Shown piece after piece: positions 6,866-15,426 of a stretch of 42,266 nt of DNA. Source of the DNA: Planctomycetota bacterium (GTDB lineage Bacteria; Planctomycetota; UBA1135; GCA-002686595). The number at the start of each line of letters is the position of its first letter. Position 1 is the stretch's first letter. The notes under the pieces were generated by a model. That model was not told the DNA's origin, made no database searches, and saw only the letters and a list, made by a program, of their open reading frames with translations. The stretch spans positions 1 to 42,266 of the forward strand of contig JANQEJ010000347.1 of the NCBI GenBank assembly GCA_028278425.1, written 5' to 3'. The translations under genes and the position numbers were made by a program.

Positions 6866-9808
6866 CTAGGCCGGGCTGAGCGCCGGGTCCGACGCGCCGC
6901 TCGGCGCCGGCGAGTCGTCGTCCGCGTAGAGCTCGACCGGCGGGCAGGTGCAGACCAGGTTCCGGTCGCCGTAGCCGTTGTCGACGCGCGCGACGGCGGG
7001 CCAGAACTTGTTGTCGCGCACCCATGGCGCGGGGAAGGCGGCCTCCTCGCGCGAGTAGGGGTGCGTCCAGGCGTCGGCGACCACGACGTCGGCGGGGTGC
7101 GGCGCGTTCTTCAGCGGGTTGTCCGCGCGGTCCATGCGCCCCTCCTCGACCGCGCGGATCTCTTCGCGGATCCGGATCAGGGCGTCGCACAGGCGGTCGA
7201 GCTCTTCCTTCGTCTCGGACTCGGTCGGCTCGCACATCAGCGTGCCGGCGACCGGGAACGACATCGTCGGCGCGTGGAAGCCGAAGTCCATCAAGCGCTT
7301 CGCCACGTCCTCGCCGGTCACGCCGGCCGAGTGCTCGAAGGGACGCAGGTCGAGGATGAACTCGTGCGCCACGCAGCCGTGCGCTCCCGTGTAGAGCACG
7401 TCGTAGTGCCCGGACAGGCGCTTCGCCATGTAGTTGGCGTTCAGGATCGCGACCTTGGTCGCGTGCTCGAGGCCGGCCGAGCCCATCAGCGCGATGTAGA
7501 CCCAGGAAATCGGAAGGATGCTCGGGCTGCCCCACGGCGCCGCGGCGATCGCGCCGACCCGTTCGCCGTCGGCGCCGTCGCCGCCGTCGCCAAACGGATG
7601 ACTCGGAAGGTAAGGCGCCAGGTGCTTCGCCACGCCGATCGGCCCCATCCCCGGCCCGCCGCCGCCGTGGGGGATGCAGAAGGTCTTGTGCAGGTTGAGG
7701 TGGGCGACGTCCGCGCCGATGTCGCCGGGCCGGCACAGGCCGACCTGCGCGTTCATGTTCGCGCCGTCCATGTACACCTGCCCGCCGTGCTCGTGGACGA
7801 TGCCGCAGATCTCGCGGATCGCCTCCTCGAAGACGCCGTGCGTGGACGGGTAGGTGACCATGAGCGCGGACAGGTTCTCGCCGTGCGCCTCGGCCTTGGC
7901 GCGCAGGTCCTCGACGTCGATGTTGCCGTCGGCGTCGCACGCGACGACGACGACGCGCATGCCGGCGAGCACCGCGCTCGCGGGGTTCGTGCCGTGCGCC
8001 GACACCGGGATGAGGCAGACGTCGCGGTGCGCCTCGCCGCGCGCGCGCTGCCAGGCGCGGATCGCGAGCAGGCCGGCGTACTCACCCTGCGAGCCGGCGT
8101 TGGGCTGGAAGGAGATCGCGGCGAAGCCGGTGATCTCGCAGAGGGCGCGCTCGAGCACGTCGAAGAGCTCGCGGTAGCCCTCGGTCTGGTCCGCCGGCGC
8201 GAAGGGGTGCAGGTCGCCGAACTCGGACCACGTGACCGGCAGCATCTCCGACGTGGCGTTCAGCTTCATGGTGCACGAGCCGAGCGGGATCATCGACGTC
8301 GTGAGCGAGAGGTCGCGCGCCTGGAGCCTTTGCAGGTAGCGCAGCATCTCGTGCTCGGAGTGGTGCGTGTTGAAGACCGGGTGCGTCAGGAAGGTGCTCT
8401 CGCGCGCGTGAGGGGCGTCGTAGCCGAGCTCGGCGGCGTCGGAGAGCGCCGCGATCGAAAGCTGGTCGGCCCGCGACCCGCCGAACGCGCGCCAGATCTT
8501 CGTCAGGTCTTCCCCGGTGGCGGTCTCGTCCAGCGCGACGCCGACCGCCGACTCGCCCAGCTTGCGCAGGTTGACGCCTTCCGCGCGCGCGGCGGCGAGG
8601 ACCTCGTCGGCGCTCTCGCCGCCGAGCTCGACGCGCAGCGTGTCGAAGTAGGCGTCCGCGGTGGGCGCGAAGCCCAGCTCGCGCAGCCCGGCGGCGAGCG
8701 TCGCGGTGAGCGCGTGCACGCGCCGCGCGATCGCGCGCAGGCCGTCGGGCCCGTGGTACACCGCGTACATCCCCGCCATGATCGCGAGGAGCACCTGCGC
8801 CGTGCAGATGTTGCTCGTCGCCTTGTCGCGGCGGATGTGCTGCTCGCGCGTCTGCATCGCCATGCGCAGCGCCGGCCGGCCGCGCGCGTCGCGCGAGACG
8901 CCGATCAGGCGGCCGGGCATCTGGCGCTTGTGCTCCTCGCGCGTCGCGAGGAACGCGGCGTGCGGACCGCCGAAGCCGAGCGGGACGCCGAAGCGCTGCG
9001 CGGAGCCCACCGCGATGTCGCAGCCGAACTCGCCCGGCGGGCGCAGCAGCGTGAGAGCGAGCAGGTCCGTCGCGCAGACGACGAGCGCTCCGGCTTCGTG
9101 CGCGCGCTCGACCAGCGGCGCGTAGTCGCGCACCGCGCCCTCGCCCGTCGGGTACTGGAGGAGGCAGCCGAAGACGTCGCCCGAGCTGAAGTCGAAGTCG
9201 GCGTCGTCCGCGACGACGACCTCGATGCCGAGCGCTTCGGCGCGCGTGTGCACGACCGCGACGGTCTGCGGGTGACAGGCGGTCGAGACGAGGAACGTGT
9301 TCCGCCGCCCCCGCAGCACCCGGTGGCACATCGTCATCGCCTCGGCGGCCGCGGTCGCCTCGTCGAGGAGCGACGCTCCCGCCAGCGGCAGCCCGCAGAG
9401 GTCGGACACCATCGTCTGGAAGTTGAGCAGCGCTTCCAGCCGGCCCTGGGAGATCTCGGCCTGATAGGGCGTGTACTGCGTGTACCAGCCGGGGCTCTCG
9501 AGCACGTTGCGCTGGATCACCGGCGGCACGATCGTGCCGTGGTAGCCCATGCCGAGGAACGAGCGGAACACCTGGTTCCTGCCGGCCACTTCGCGGAGCT
9601 CCTGAAGGAACTCGTGCTCGCCCCGCGGCTCGTTCGGCGTGAACGGGGCGAGCTTCTCCCCGCGCCGGATCGAGGCGGGGATCGTCCGCTCGATCAACGC
9701 GTCGAGCGAATCCAGCCCCAGGACGCCGAGCATCGCGTCGATCTCGGCGGCGTCGGGTCCGACGTGGCGGCGGACGAAGGTGTCGGTCGGGCGGAGGGGG
9801 GCGGACAT
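6866..9808 (-). CDS. gcvP: Glycine dehydrogenase (decarboxylating), glycine cleavage P-protein
   Basis: The protein has 980 residues, the full length of the single-chain form of P-protein rather than the split gcvPA/gcvPB form. It decarboxylates glycine with pyridoxal phosphate and passes the aminomethyl group to the lipoyl H-protein. The N-terminal half starts with TDTFVRRHVGPDAAEIDAML and contains YTPYQAEISQGRLEALLNFQ; the C-terminal half carries SAHGTNPASA and the PLP site LNLHKTFCIPHGGGGPGMGP, with the Schiff-base lysine at about Lys708. gcvT and gcvH are not in the window. No glycine riboswitch-like leader is visible: TAGAAT lies only 7 nt before the ATG, so the transcript is probably leaderless. 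A MITE-like element sits just upstream. Confidence 0.97.
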   Translation of the reverse strand: MSAPLRPTDTFVRRHVGPDAAEIDAMLGVLGLDSLDALIERTIPASIRRGEKLAPFTPNEPRGEHEFLQELREVAGRNQVFRSFLGMGYHGTIVPPVIQRNVLESPGWYTQYTPYQAEISQGRLEALLNFQTMVSDLCGLPLAGASLLDEATAAAEAMTMCHRVLRGRRNTFLVSTACHPQTVAVVHTRAEALGIEVVVADDADFDFSSGDVFGCLLQYPTGEGAVRDYAPLVERAHEAGALVVCATDLLALTLLRPPGEFGCDIAVGSAQRFGVPLGFGGPHAAFLATREEHKRQMPGRLIGVSRDARGRPALRMAMQTREQHIRRDKATSNICTAQVLLAIMAGMYAVYHGPDGLRAIARRVHALTATLAAGLRELGFAPTADAYFDTLRVELGGESADEVLAAARAEGVNLRKLGESAVGVALDETATGEDLTKIWRAFGGSRADQLSIAALSDAAELGYDAPHARESTFLTHPVFNTHHSEHEMLRYLQRLQARDLSLTTSMIPLGSCTMKLNATSEMLPVTWSEFGDLHPFAPADQTEGYRELFDVLERALCEITGFAAISFQPNAGSQGEYAGLLAIRAWQRARGEAHRDVCLIPVSAHGTNPASAVLAGMRVVVVACDADGNIDVEDLRAKAEAHGENLSALMVTYPSTHGVFEEAIREICGIVHEHGGQVYMDGANMNAQVGLCRPGDIGADVAHLNLHKTFCIPHGGGGPGMGPIGVAKHLAPYLPSHPFGDGGDGADGERVGAIAAAPWGSPSILPISWVYIALMGSAGLEHATKVAILNANYMAKRLSGHYDVLYTGAHGCVAHEFILDLRPFEHSAGVTGEDVAKRLMDFGFHAPTMSFPVAGTLMCEPTESETKEELDRLCDALIRIREEIRAVEEGRMDRADNPLKNAPHPADVVVADAWTHPYSREEAAFPAPWVRDNKFWPAVARVDNGYGDRNLVCTCPPVELYADDDSPAPSGASDPALSPA

Positions 9809-9815
9809 CCGGCGG

Positions 9816-9821
9816 ATTCTA
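9816..9821 (-). promoter_or_regulatory. Putative -10 box of gcvP (leaderless)
   Basis: On the minus strand TAGAAT lies 7 nt before the gcvP ATG, which places the transcript start close to the start codon. The matching -35 position (about 9839-9845) falls across the boundary of the adjacent inverted-repeat element, so the insertion may have altered this promoter. Confidence 0.5.
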
Positions 9822-9841
9822 GCCGCCGCTCGAACCCCTCC

Positions 9842-10010
9842 CTAGGAGCCTGTCCGAGTATTCGCCGCACCCGCACGGCGCCCTCTCGAACACGACCCTG
9901 CGTCGCTCCTCCTCAGCGTATCGCAGTGGATACGCGGCCGTCGTCGCTTCTTGATCCGCCGCGAGAGATGCGAGCGTGCGGGCACGGCGAATACTCGGAC
10001 AGGCTCCTAG
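9842..10010. mobile_element. MITE-like element with 22-bp inverted ends and CTAG duplications
   Basis: Bases 9842-9867 and 9985-10010 are perfect inverted repeats of 26 bp, starting CTAGGAGCCTGTCCGAGTAT. Because CTAG is its own complement, the outer 4 bp are best read as a target duplication and the element as 9846-10006 (161 bp) with 22-bp terminal inverted repeats; after 2 mismatches a further 7 bp match. No protein is encoded. Inside is a 7-bp hairpin, GCGTATC (9916-9922) with GATACGC (9929-9935). A YTAR-type 4-bp target is known for IS5-group transposons, so a non-autonomous relative is possible; no transposase is in the window. Confidence 0.75.
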
Positions 10011-10013
10011 TCC

Positions 10014-12770
10014 CTAACGCCTGAAGGTAAACGCCTCCTGCGCGGTCCCGAGGGGACGGGGACCGTTCTCCCGCGCGCCGCCGTGGCAGGCCGCGCAGTT
10101 CCTTCCGAAGCGCAGCTCGATCACCGCGCGGGCCGACTCTTCGACGGACTTCTTCACCTGGGCGGCCGGTGGCTCGGGTCCTTCGGGCGCGGGCTTCGGG
10201 AAGATCTCCGCGATCACCGGCGCGCCCGCGCCGAACTGGATCAACGAGCGCACGCGCTCGCCGGATCGCGAGTGGAAGCGGTAGGCGCGCGTCGGCGGGG
10301 GAGCGCCCGCTTCGATCCGGCGCGCGACGTCCTCGTGATCGGGGTTGGGCGTGACCAAGAGCTCGTACTCCCCCGCGGGAAGCGAGAGCTTCGGCGGGCA
10401 GAGGCCCTCGCGGAAGACCGCGGTCCGCACGTCGTCGCGCAGGTTCCACAGCTCGAAGCGCCAGCGGTCGACGTCGAGCGCGCTGCGCGCCTCGAGGACG
10501 AAGTGGGCGGCGCCGGGCTCTTCGAAGCGCGCGATGCCGAGGTCCGTGACCCCGCCGGCCGTCACGCGCACCGGCCCGAACTCGATCGGCGAGCACCGCG
10601 GCGCCTGCACCTCGACCCAGTAGTCGCCGGCGGGGAGCGCGGCGGCGAAGGCGCCGGACTCGTCGTTGTCCTCTGCCGGCGTGAGCCAGGCGCCGACGCC
10701 GGATTCCAGGTGCCAGAGCCGCACCTCCACCTCCGCGCACGGCCGCTCGCGGTGGTCCTGCACGACGAAGCGCACCTCGCCGTCGGCCACCCGCCTCGGG
10801 TCGAGCGTGTACACGCGCTCCTCGCCCTCCGGCCAGGCGTCGATCACCGCCGCGGGAACGGCGCCCCAGTCCGACGGCGGGCGCACGAGGAGTCGCAGCG
10901 GGCGGTTGGGGCAGTTCGGCACGCGGAAGCGGCCGTCGCCGTCCGCGGTCGCCGCGTCGTGCCAGGCGTCCGCGGCGCCGACGACCTCGACGAGCCAGCC
11001 GTCGAGCGCGGCGCCGTCGCGATCGACCAGGCGGCCGGCGAGCTCCAACCCGCGGTCCAGGTAGGGCTCCCAGACGAGCTCGCCGGTGTCGCCGGCGACG
11101 AGGAAACCGTTGGCGAGCCCGTGGTCGCCACCGCCGGCGCGCGCTTCGTAGGCGGCGGGCGCGACGTCCTCGATCCGGTACGCGCCCGTGGCGTCGGAGC
11201 GCGTCGTGTAAACGCGGTCGCCGCCCTGCTCCTTCAGTCGCACGAGCGCGCCGACCGCGGGCTTGCCGACGGCGTCGCGCACGACGCCGGTCAGGACGGC
11301 CCGCGGTGGACGCTCGGCGGCGAACGCTCGCTGTTCCAGGAGCACGGCGAGCTGCGCCGAGGTGATCCTCTGGATGTTGAGCTCGTGGTACTCGAATCCG
11401 CGCAGGGTCTGCAGGTGCACGAACCCGATCGTGGGGCACGCGCCGTCGCCGCGGTCCTGGCGGAAGAAGCCGTGCCCATCCTCGTCGTGCTCGAAGCCCG
11501 GCGCGTCGCCGAAGTGGTGGTGGCGGAGCTCGGCGCCCTCGGCCGCGAAGCTCGTCCGCACGTAGGCGGCGAGGGTGACCGGCGCAGGCTCGCCCTCCTC
11601 CCGGAGCGAGAGCGTAGCCGTCCGCGTCCCCGTGGCGGGCAGGCCGAGCGCCAGCTCGTTGTGGCCCGCCCCCAGGTGATACCGCCGGAGCCCGCTCCAG
11701 CCCTTGCCGTCGTGGCTCACGGCCAGCGCCACGCGCATCGACGGCGCGCGCCCGTTCCAGGAGAGATGGAAGCGCCCGTGGGAATCCGTCTCGACCGCCT
11801 TGTTCAGCGGATGCCCCAGGGGCCCGACGTAGACGAGCGCGCCGGCGAGCGGGACGTCGTCGCGGTCGAAGACCGTGCCCGCGAGCTCGTACCGGTAACC
11901 GTCGGCGAGCGGCGGCCCGGACTCGTCGGGCACCCCGGTGGTGAGCGGCGAAGCGACGGCGCGACGCTCCGAGCCGGGGGCCGGGCCGTCGTCGTCTTCG
12001 GAGAGGCCGCGCGGCGCCACCGCGGCGGCCACGCCGCGCGGATCCGCCGCCGGGACGACGTCGGGTCGCGCCGGGTCGACGGCGCGGGTCCGCGTCTCCT
12101 GCCAGGCGATCGCGCCGAGCGCGATCACCGCGATCGACGCCGCGAGCTTCAGCTTCGTTCCCATCACGATCACCCCTGCCCCCGCGGACGCGGCCGCGGC
12201 TTCGGTGCCCGGAACGGTCGGCGTCGCCGGCGGGACGAGGAACGCGAGCGCGCGGGCGAGCGTCGTTCCGTCCTCCTCGCACTCCGCCGCGAGCCGCGCG
12301 CGGAGCCGCTCCAGCCCGCGCGCGAGGCGGCTCTTCACCGTCGCGACGGGGACGCCGAGACGCTCCGCGATCGCGCGCGGCGGGAGGTCGTCGAAGAAGC
12401 GCAGGAGGATCGCCGTCTGGTACGGCTCGTCGAGGGAGAGCACGGCGTCGGTAAGCCGGCGGAGCGCCTGCCGCCGCTCCGCCGTCTCGTCCGCGGGATC
12501 CCCGGCTTCCGCGCGTGCGCCGCGCTGCTCGCGACGCCGGCGGCGGTCCTCGCCGCGCAGGCGCCTGAGCGCGAGCCCGCGCGCGACCGCGCGGAGCCAG
12601 CTTCCGAAGCGCTCGAGCGTTCGCGGCGGGCGCTCGAGGGCGGTGATCCAGGTTTCCTGCACGACGTCCTCGGCCGCGTGCGCGTCGCCGAGCAGGCGCC
12701 GCGCGAGGCCGCGGAGCGAGCTCGCGTGCTCGCTCAGAAGCTCGGGCGTGACGTTCACGGGTCGGTTCAT
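10014..12770 (-). CDS. ECF sigma factor fused to membrane anchor, Cna-B/carboxypeptidase-like domains and CxxCH tail
   Basis: The protein has 918 residues. Residues about 10-75 match sigma-70 region 2 (LARRLLGDAHAAEDVVQETW) and about 107-162 match region 4 with its helix-turn-helix (DLPPRAIAERLGVPVATVKS). A membrane helix follows at about 206-224 (KLKLAASIAVIALGAIAW). The rest is beta-rich and would lie outside the cytoplasmic membrane, with carboxypeptidase-regulatory-like segments such as YELAGTVFDRDDVPLAGALV and LTGVVRDAVGKPAVGALVRL. The C-terminus holds NCAACHGG, a c-type heme attachment motif (Cys892, Cys895, His896), only 22 residues before the end. ECF factors with long extracytoplasmic tails are known from planctomycetes; the heme motif suggests redox or heme sensing, which is inference. 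No separate anti-sigma gene is adjacent. Confidence 0.85.
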   Translation of the reverse strand: MNRPVNVTPELLSEHASSLRGLARRLLGDAHAAEDVVQETWITALERPPRTLERFGSWLRAVARGLALRRLRGEDRRRRREQRGARAEAGDPADETAERRQALRRLTDAVLSLDEPYQTAILLRFFDDLPPRAIAERLGVPVATVKSRLARGLERLRARLAAECEEDGTTLARALAFLVPPATPTVPGTEAAAASAGAGVIVMGTKLKLAASIAVIALGAIAWQETRTRAVDPARPDVVPAADPRGVAAAVAPRGLSEDDDGPAPGSERRAVASPLTTGVPDESGPPLADGYRYELAGTVFDRDDVPLAGALVYVGPLGHPLNKAVETDSHGRFHLSWNGRAPSMRVALAVSHDGKGWSGLRRYHLGAGHNELALGLPATGTRTATLSLREEGEPAPVTLAAYVRTSFAAEGAELRHHHFGDAPGFEHDEDGHGFFRQDRGDGACPTIGFVHLQTLRGFEYHELNIQRITSAQLAVLLEQRAFAAERPPRAVLTGVVRDAVGKPAVGALVRLKEQGGDRVYTTRSDATGAYRIEDVAPAAYEARAGGGDHGLANGFLVAGDTGELVWEPYLDRGLELAGRLVDRDGAALDGWLVEVVGAADAWHDAATADGDGRFRVPNCPNRPLRLLVRPPSDWGAVPAAVIDAWPEGEERVYTLDPRRVADGEVRFVVQDHRERPCAEVEVRLWHLESGVGAWLTPAEDNDESGAFAAALPAGDYWVEVQAPRCSPIEFGPVRVTAGGVTDLGIARFEEPGAAHFVLEARSALDVDRWRFELWNLRDDVRTAVFREGLCPPKLSLPAGEYELLVTPNPDHEDVARRIEAGAPPPTRAYRFHSRSGERVRSLIQFGAGAPVIAEIFPKPAPEGPEPPAAQVKKSVEESARAVIELRFGRNCAACHGGARENGPRPLGTAQEAFTFRR

Positions 12771-12772
12771 GG

Positions 12773-12809
12773 CCGGCGGGTCTCCGTTCCACGGGGAGAA
12801 ACCCGCCGG
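12773..12809 (-). promoter_or_regulatory. Hairpin directly before the ECF sigma start codon
   Basis: CCGGCGGGT (12773-12781) pairs perfectly with ACCCGCCGG (12801-12809), with an inner CTCC/GGAG pairing (12782-12785 with 12795-12798). In the transcript the stem ends 2 nt before the ATG and no Shine-Dalgarno is free, so it could limit translation; as DNA it could be an operator. Confidence 0.4.
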
Positions 12810-12885
12810 GCCGCGATGGGATGCATCCTTTCCGTATTCTCCGGCGATTCTGGCAGGCCGCGCCCTGAAGGGGGAGAGCGCTCGC

Positions 12886-12891
12886 TAGGAT
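12886..12891 (+). promoter_or_regulatory. Putative -10 box of the M1 peptidase gene
   Basis: TAGGAT lies 7 nt before the ATG at 12899, the same geometry as at gcvP, suggesting a leaderless or nearly leaderless transcript. The -35 is weak. Confidence 0.35.
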
Positions 12892-12898
12892 CCGCGCC

Positions 12899-14290
12899 AT
12901 GCAAGCGCTGCACCTCGTTTCCGTCCTCGTCCTGACCTCGTTGCCGGCCCAGGACGCCGGTTCCGACCCGCGCCCGGGCGACGCGGGGCTCGGCGACCGC
13001 TACTACCCGACGCTCGGCAACGGCGGCTACGACGCGCGCCACTACGACGTGCGGCTCGACGTGGAGATGGAGGACGGCTCGGTGAAGGCCGGCGTCGCCC
13101 TGCGGGCCGTCGCGCTCCACGCGCTCTCGTCGTTCAACCTCGACCTCGTCGGCCTCGAGGTCGACGAGGTGCGCGTCGACGGCGCCGATGCGACCTTCGC
13201 GCGCGAGGGCGACGAGCTCGTCGTCACGCCCGCGAAGGCGCTCGCCGAGGGCGGGGAGTTCACCGTCGAGGTCGACTACCACGGCGTTCCCGGCGTGGTG
13301 AAGGACCCGGGCGTCCCGTTCGTGCCCGGGGTCGGCTGGATGTTCAAGGACGGCGCGATCTACACGCTGAGCGAGCCGTCCGGAACGCGCGGCTGGGTCC
13401 CGTGCAACGACCACCCGAGCGACAAGGCGACCTGGTCCTTCGCGATCACCGTGGCGAAGCCGTACACCGCCGCCGCCAACGGCATCCTCGTCGAGACGAC
13501 CGAGAGCGAGGACCGCCGCACCTTCCGCTTCCGCGCGAGCGACCCGATGGCGAGCTACCTCACCACGGTCAACGTCGGGAAGTTCGAGGTGGAGCGGTCG
13601 GAGGGCCCCGACGGCCTGCCGCTGACGCACTACTTCCCGCCGGAGTACCCGGCCAAGGCGCGCGAGGCGTTCGCCCGCACCGGCGAGATGATCGAGTTCT
13701 TCGCCGAGCGCTTCGGGCCGTACCCCTTCGAGTGCTACGGCGGGCTCGTGGCCCACTTCCAGATCGGCGGCGCGCTCGAGACGCAGACGCTCCCCGTCTA
13801 CTCGGCGGGCGCCGACGAGGACACGGTCGCCCACGAGCTCGCGCACCAGTGGTTCGGCAACAGCGTCAGCCCCGCGAGCTGGGACCACCTCTGGCTGAAC
13901 GAGGGCTTCGCCACCTACGCGACGTGGCTCTGGGCCGAGCACGTCGGCGGCGAGCGGGCTTACGTCCGCCGCACCGGACGCGCGACGCGGATGATCCGGC
14001 AGATGGAGATGGGCCCGCCGGGCGACACCGGCGAGGTGATCTTCTCCATGTCGGTCTACGTGCGCGGCGCCTACGTGCTCCACGCCCTGCGCGAGCTGCT
14101 CGGCGACGAGGCCTTCTTCGAAACGCTGCGAACCTGGGCCGAGCGCTACCACGACGGCGTGGCGAACACCGCCGACTTCGTCGCGGTCGCCGAGGAGGCG
14201 AGCGGGCAGGAGCTCGACGCGTTCTTCGAGACCTGGGTCTACGGCGAAGACGTGCCGCTCCCCGAAGAAGAGCCGCGCGAAGGCGACTAG
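12899..14290 (+). CDS. M1-family (gluzincin) zinc metallopeptidase
   Basis: The protein has 463 residues with a signal-like N-terminus (MQALHLVSVLVLTSLPAQDA), so it is probably exported. The zinc site is complete: HELAHQWF with His312, Glu313 and His316, and the third ligand Glu335 in WLNEGFATY. The M1 beta-sheet N-domain precedes it (YDARHYDVRLDVEMEDGSVK). YVRGAYVLHAL carries the transition-state tyrosine region. The substrate-binding GxMEN motif of classical aminopeptidases is changed to GALET, so specificity may differ. The protein lacks the long C-terminal helical domain of aminopeptidase N. Its stop TAG shares the CTAG at 14287-14290 with the stop of the convergent gene. Confidence 0.92.
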   Translation: MQALHLVSVLVLTSLPAQDAGSDPRPGDAGLGDRYYPTLGNGGYDARHYDVRLDVEMEDGSVKAGVALRAVALHALSSFNLDLVGLEVDEVRVDGADATFAREGDELVVTPAKALAEGGEFTVEVDYHGVPGVVKDPGVPFVPGVGWMFKDGAIYTLSEPSGTRGWVPCNDHPSDKATWSFAITVAKPYTAAANGILVETTESEDRRTFRFRASDPMASYLTTVNVGKFEVERSEGPDGLPLTHYFPPEYPAKAREAFARTGEMIEFFAERFGPYPFECYGGLVAHFQIGGALETQTLPVYSAGADEDTVAHELAHQWFGNSVSPASWDHLWLNEGFATYATWLWAEHVGGERAYVRRTGRATRMIRQMEMGPPGDTGEVIFSMSVYVRGAYVLHALRELLGDEAFFETLRTWAERYHDGVANTADFVAVAEEASGQELDAFFETWVYGEDVPLPEEEPREGD

Positions 14291-15423
14291 CGCCAGCTTG
14301 CGGGCCACTCGCCCGCGGGAACGACGGCCGTCCGGGCGGACGTGAGCCCGGCCGCGAGCTCCTGCGCGAGTCGGCGCGCCTGGCCCAAAAGCGGCGCCGC
14401 CGTTTCGTCGTCGAGCGCATGCCATCCGGAGCCGGCGCGCGCCTCGGCGCGGGCCTCGCCGGTGGCCCAGCGCGCGACGACGCGCCGGTCGCCGGTCTGC
14501 CAGACGTCCTCGCCGTCGGGCGGGCCTTGCACGAGGACCCACGGCCGCGGGCCGCCTCCGCGGAGCGCGTTGACGAGGAGCTCGGCGCGGGACTGCGGCG
14601 CGCGCTGGCCGCGGTCGGCGCGGGGCGGGGGAAGGCGCATCGCGATGCGCAGCATGCCGGCGAGGTCGACGAGGCTCACCCGCGCGTCGCCGCGGCGGCC
14701 GGCGTTCAGCGCGCCGGGGAGCGCGACCCAGAGCGGCGCGCCGAGCGGCTCGACGTCGCCGGCGAAGTCGCCGCGCCGGAACACCGCGAGCGCGAGCGCG
14801 GTCTCGGGCTGGATCGGCTCCAGCGCGGGCTCGAGTCCGGCGAGGAGCGCGTCGACCGCCTCGCCCCCCGGCCCGGCGTCGGCGAGGTGCAGCCAAAGTA
14901 CGGCGCGCTCGCCCGCGCGGCCTTCCAGAAACGCGGCGCCGCGCCGCGCGAGGTCGGATGCGGTGAAGGCCGCGCCCTCCTCGACTTCGTCGAAGCCGCC
15001 GATCCCCGTCGCGCTCGCGAACGGCTCCTGGAGGTAGGCCGCCGTGCGCGCGCCGCTCGTCCGCGCCGCCGCGGCGAGGGTCCAGCTTCCCTCCGCGAGG
15101 GCGAGGTCGTTCGCGAGCACGCCGTGGTGCCGCGGCCAGCGGCCGGTCCAGAGGCTCGCCGCGGTGGCGGCGCGCGAGGGCGACGGCGCGAACGCGGCGG
15201 CGACGCGGCTCGCGCGGCGGTCGAAGCGCCCGAGGGCCGAGCGCTTCAGGGCGCCGTCCACGTCCGGCCACTCGCCGACGGTGACGACGACGAGGTGCAT
15301 CCAGACCGGCGGCATGTCCAGCGGGGCCTCCGGCGCCGAGCCGAAGAGCACGCGCGGCAGGTAGACCAGCGGCGCGGCCAGGACGAGGGCGAGGACCGCC
15401 AGGCGCGCGTGCTTCTCCGCCAT
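14287..15423 (-). CDS. Degenerate sulfatase/alkaline-phosphatase-fold membrane protein (likely inactive)
   Basis: The protein has 378 residues with an N-terminal membrane helix (about 7-27). The layout follows the sulfatase fold: strand HLVVVTVG, then APSPSRAATAASLWTGRWPR, HHGVL, and late VSLVDLAGMLRIAM. Key residues are missing. The metal-binding Asp of TVD is Gly50, the Cys/Ser/Thr nucleophile of CxPSR is Pro80, and the SDHG metal motif is replaced by RRGDFAGD. I infer a non-catalytic protein that may still bind a substrate or partner. It starts 3 bp after the stop of the DPM1-like glycosyltransferase gene, so both are probably in one operon. The intact relative at 19008 allows a direct comparison. 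Confidence 0.75.
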   Translation of the reverse strand: MAEKHARLAVLALVLAAPLVYLPRVLFGSAPEAPLDMPPVWMHLVVVTVGEWPDVDGALKRSALGRFDRRASRVAAAFAPSPSRAATAASLWTGRWPRHHGVLANDLALAEGSWTLAAAARTSGARTAAYLQEPFASATGIGGFDEVEEGAAFTASDLARRGAAFLEGRAGERAVLWLHLADAGPGGEAVDALLAGLEPALEPIQPETALALAVFRRGDFAGDVEPLGAPLWVALPGALNAGRRGDARVSLVDLAGMLRIAMRLPPPRADRGQRAPQSRAELLVNALRGGGPRPWVLVQGPPDGEDVWQTGDRRVVARWATGEARAEARAGSGWHALDDETAAPLLGQARRLAQELAAGLTSARTAVVPAGEWPASWR

Positions 15424-15426
15424 CGA

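Noticed and set aside
9842..10010. Intrinsic terminator instead of a mobile element
   Set aside because: The arms are 26 bp, perfect, about 117 bp apart and flanked by CTAG on both sides, which fits an insertion better; terminator activity may be secondary.
7061..10024. 987-residue plus-strand open frame over gcvP
   Set aside because: It is the antisense shadow of gcvP, rich in Arg, Val, His and Asp, with no domain; gcvP on the other strand is unmistakable.
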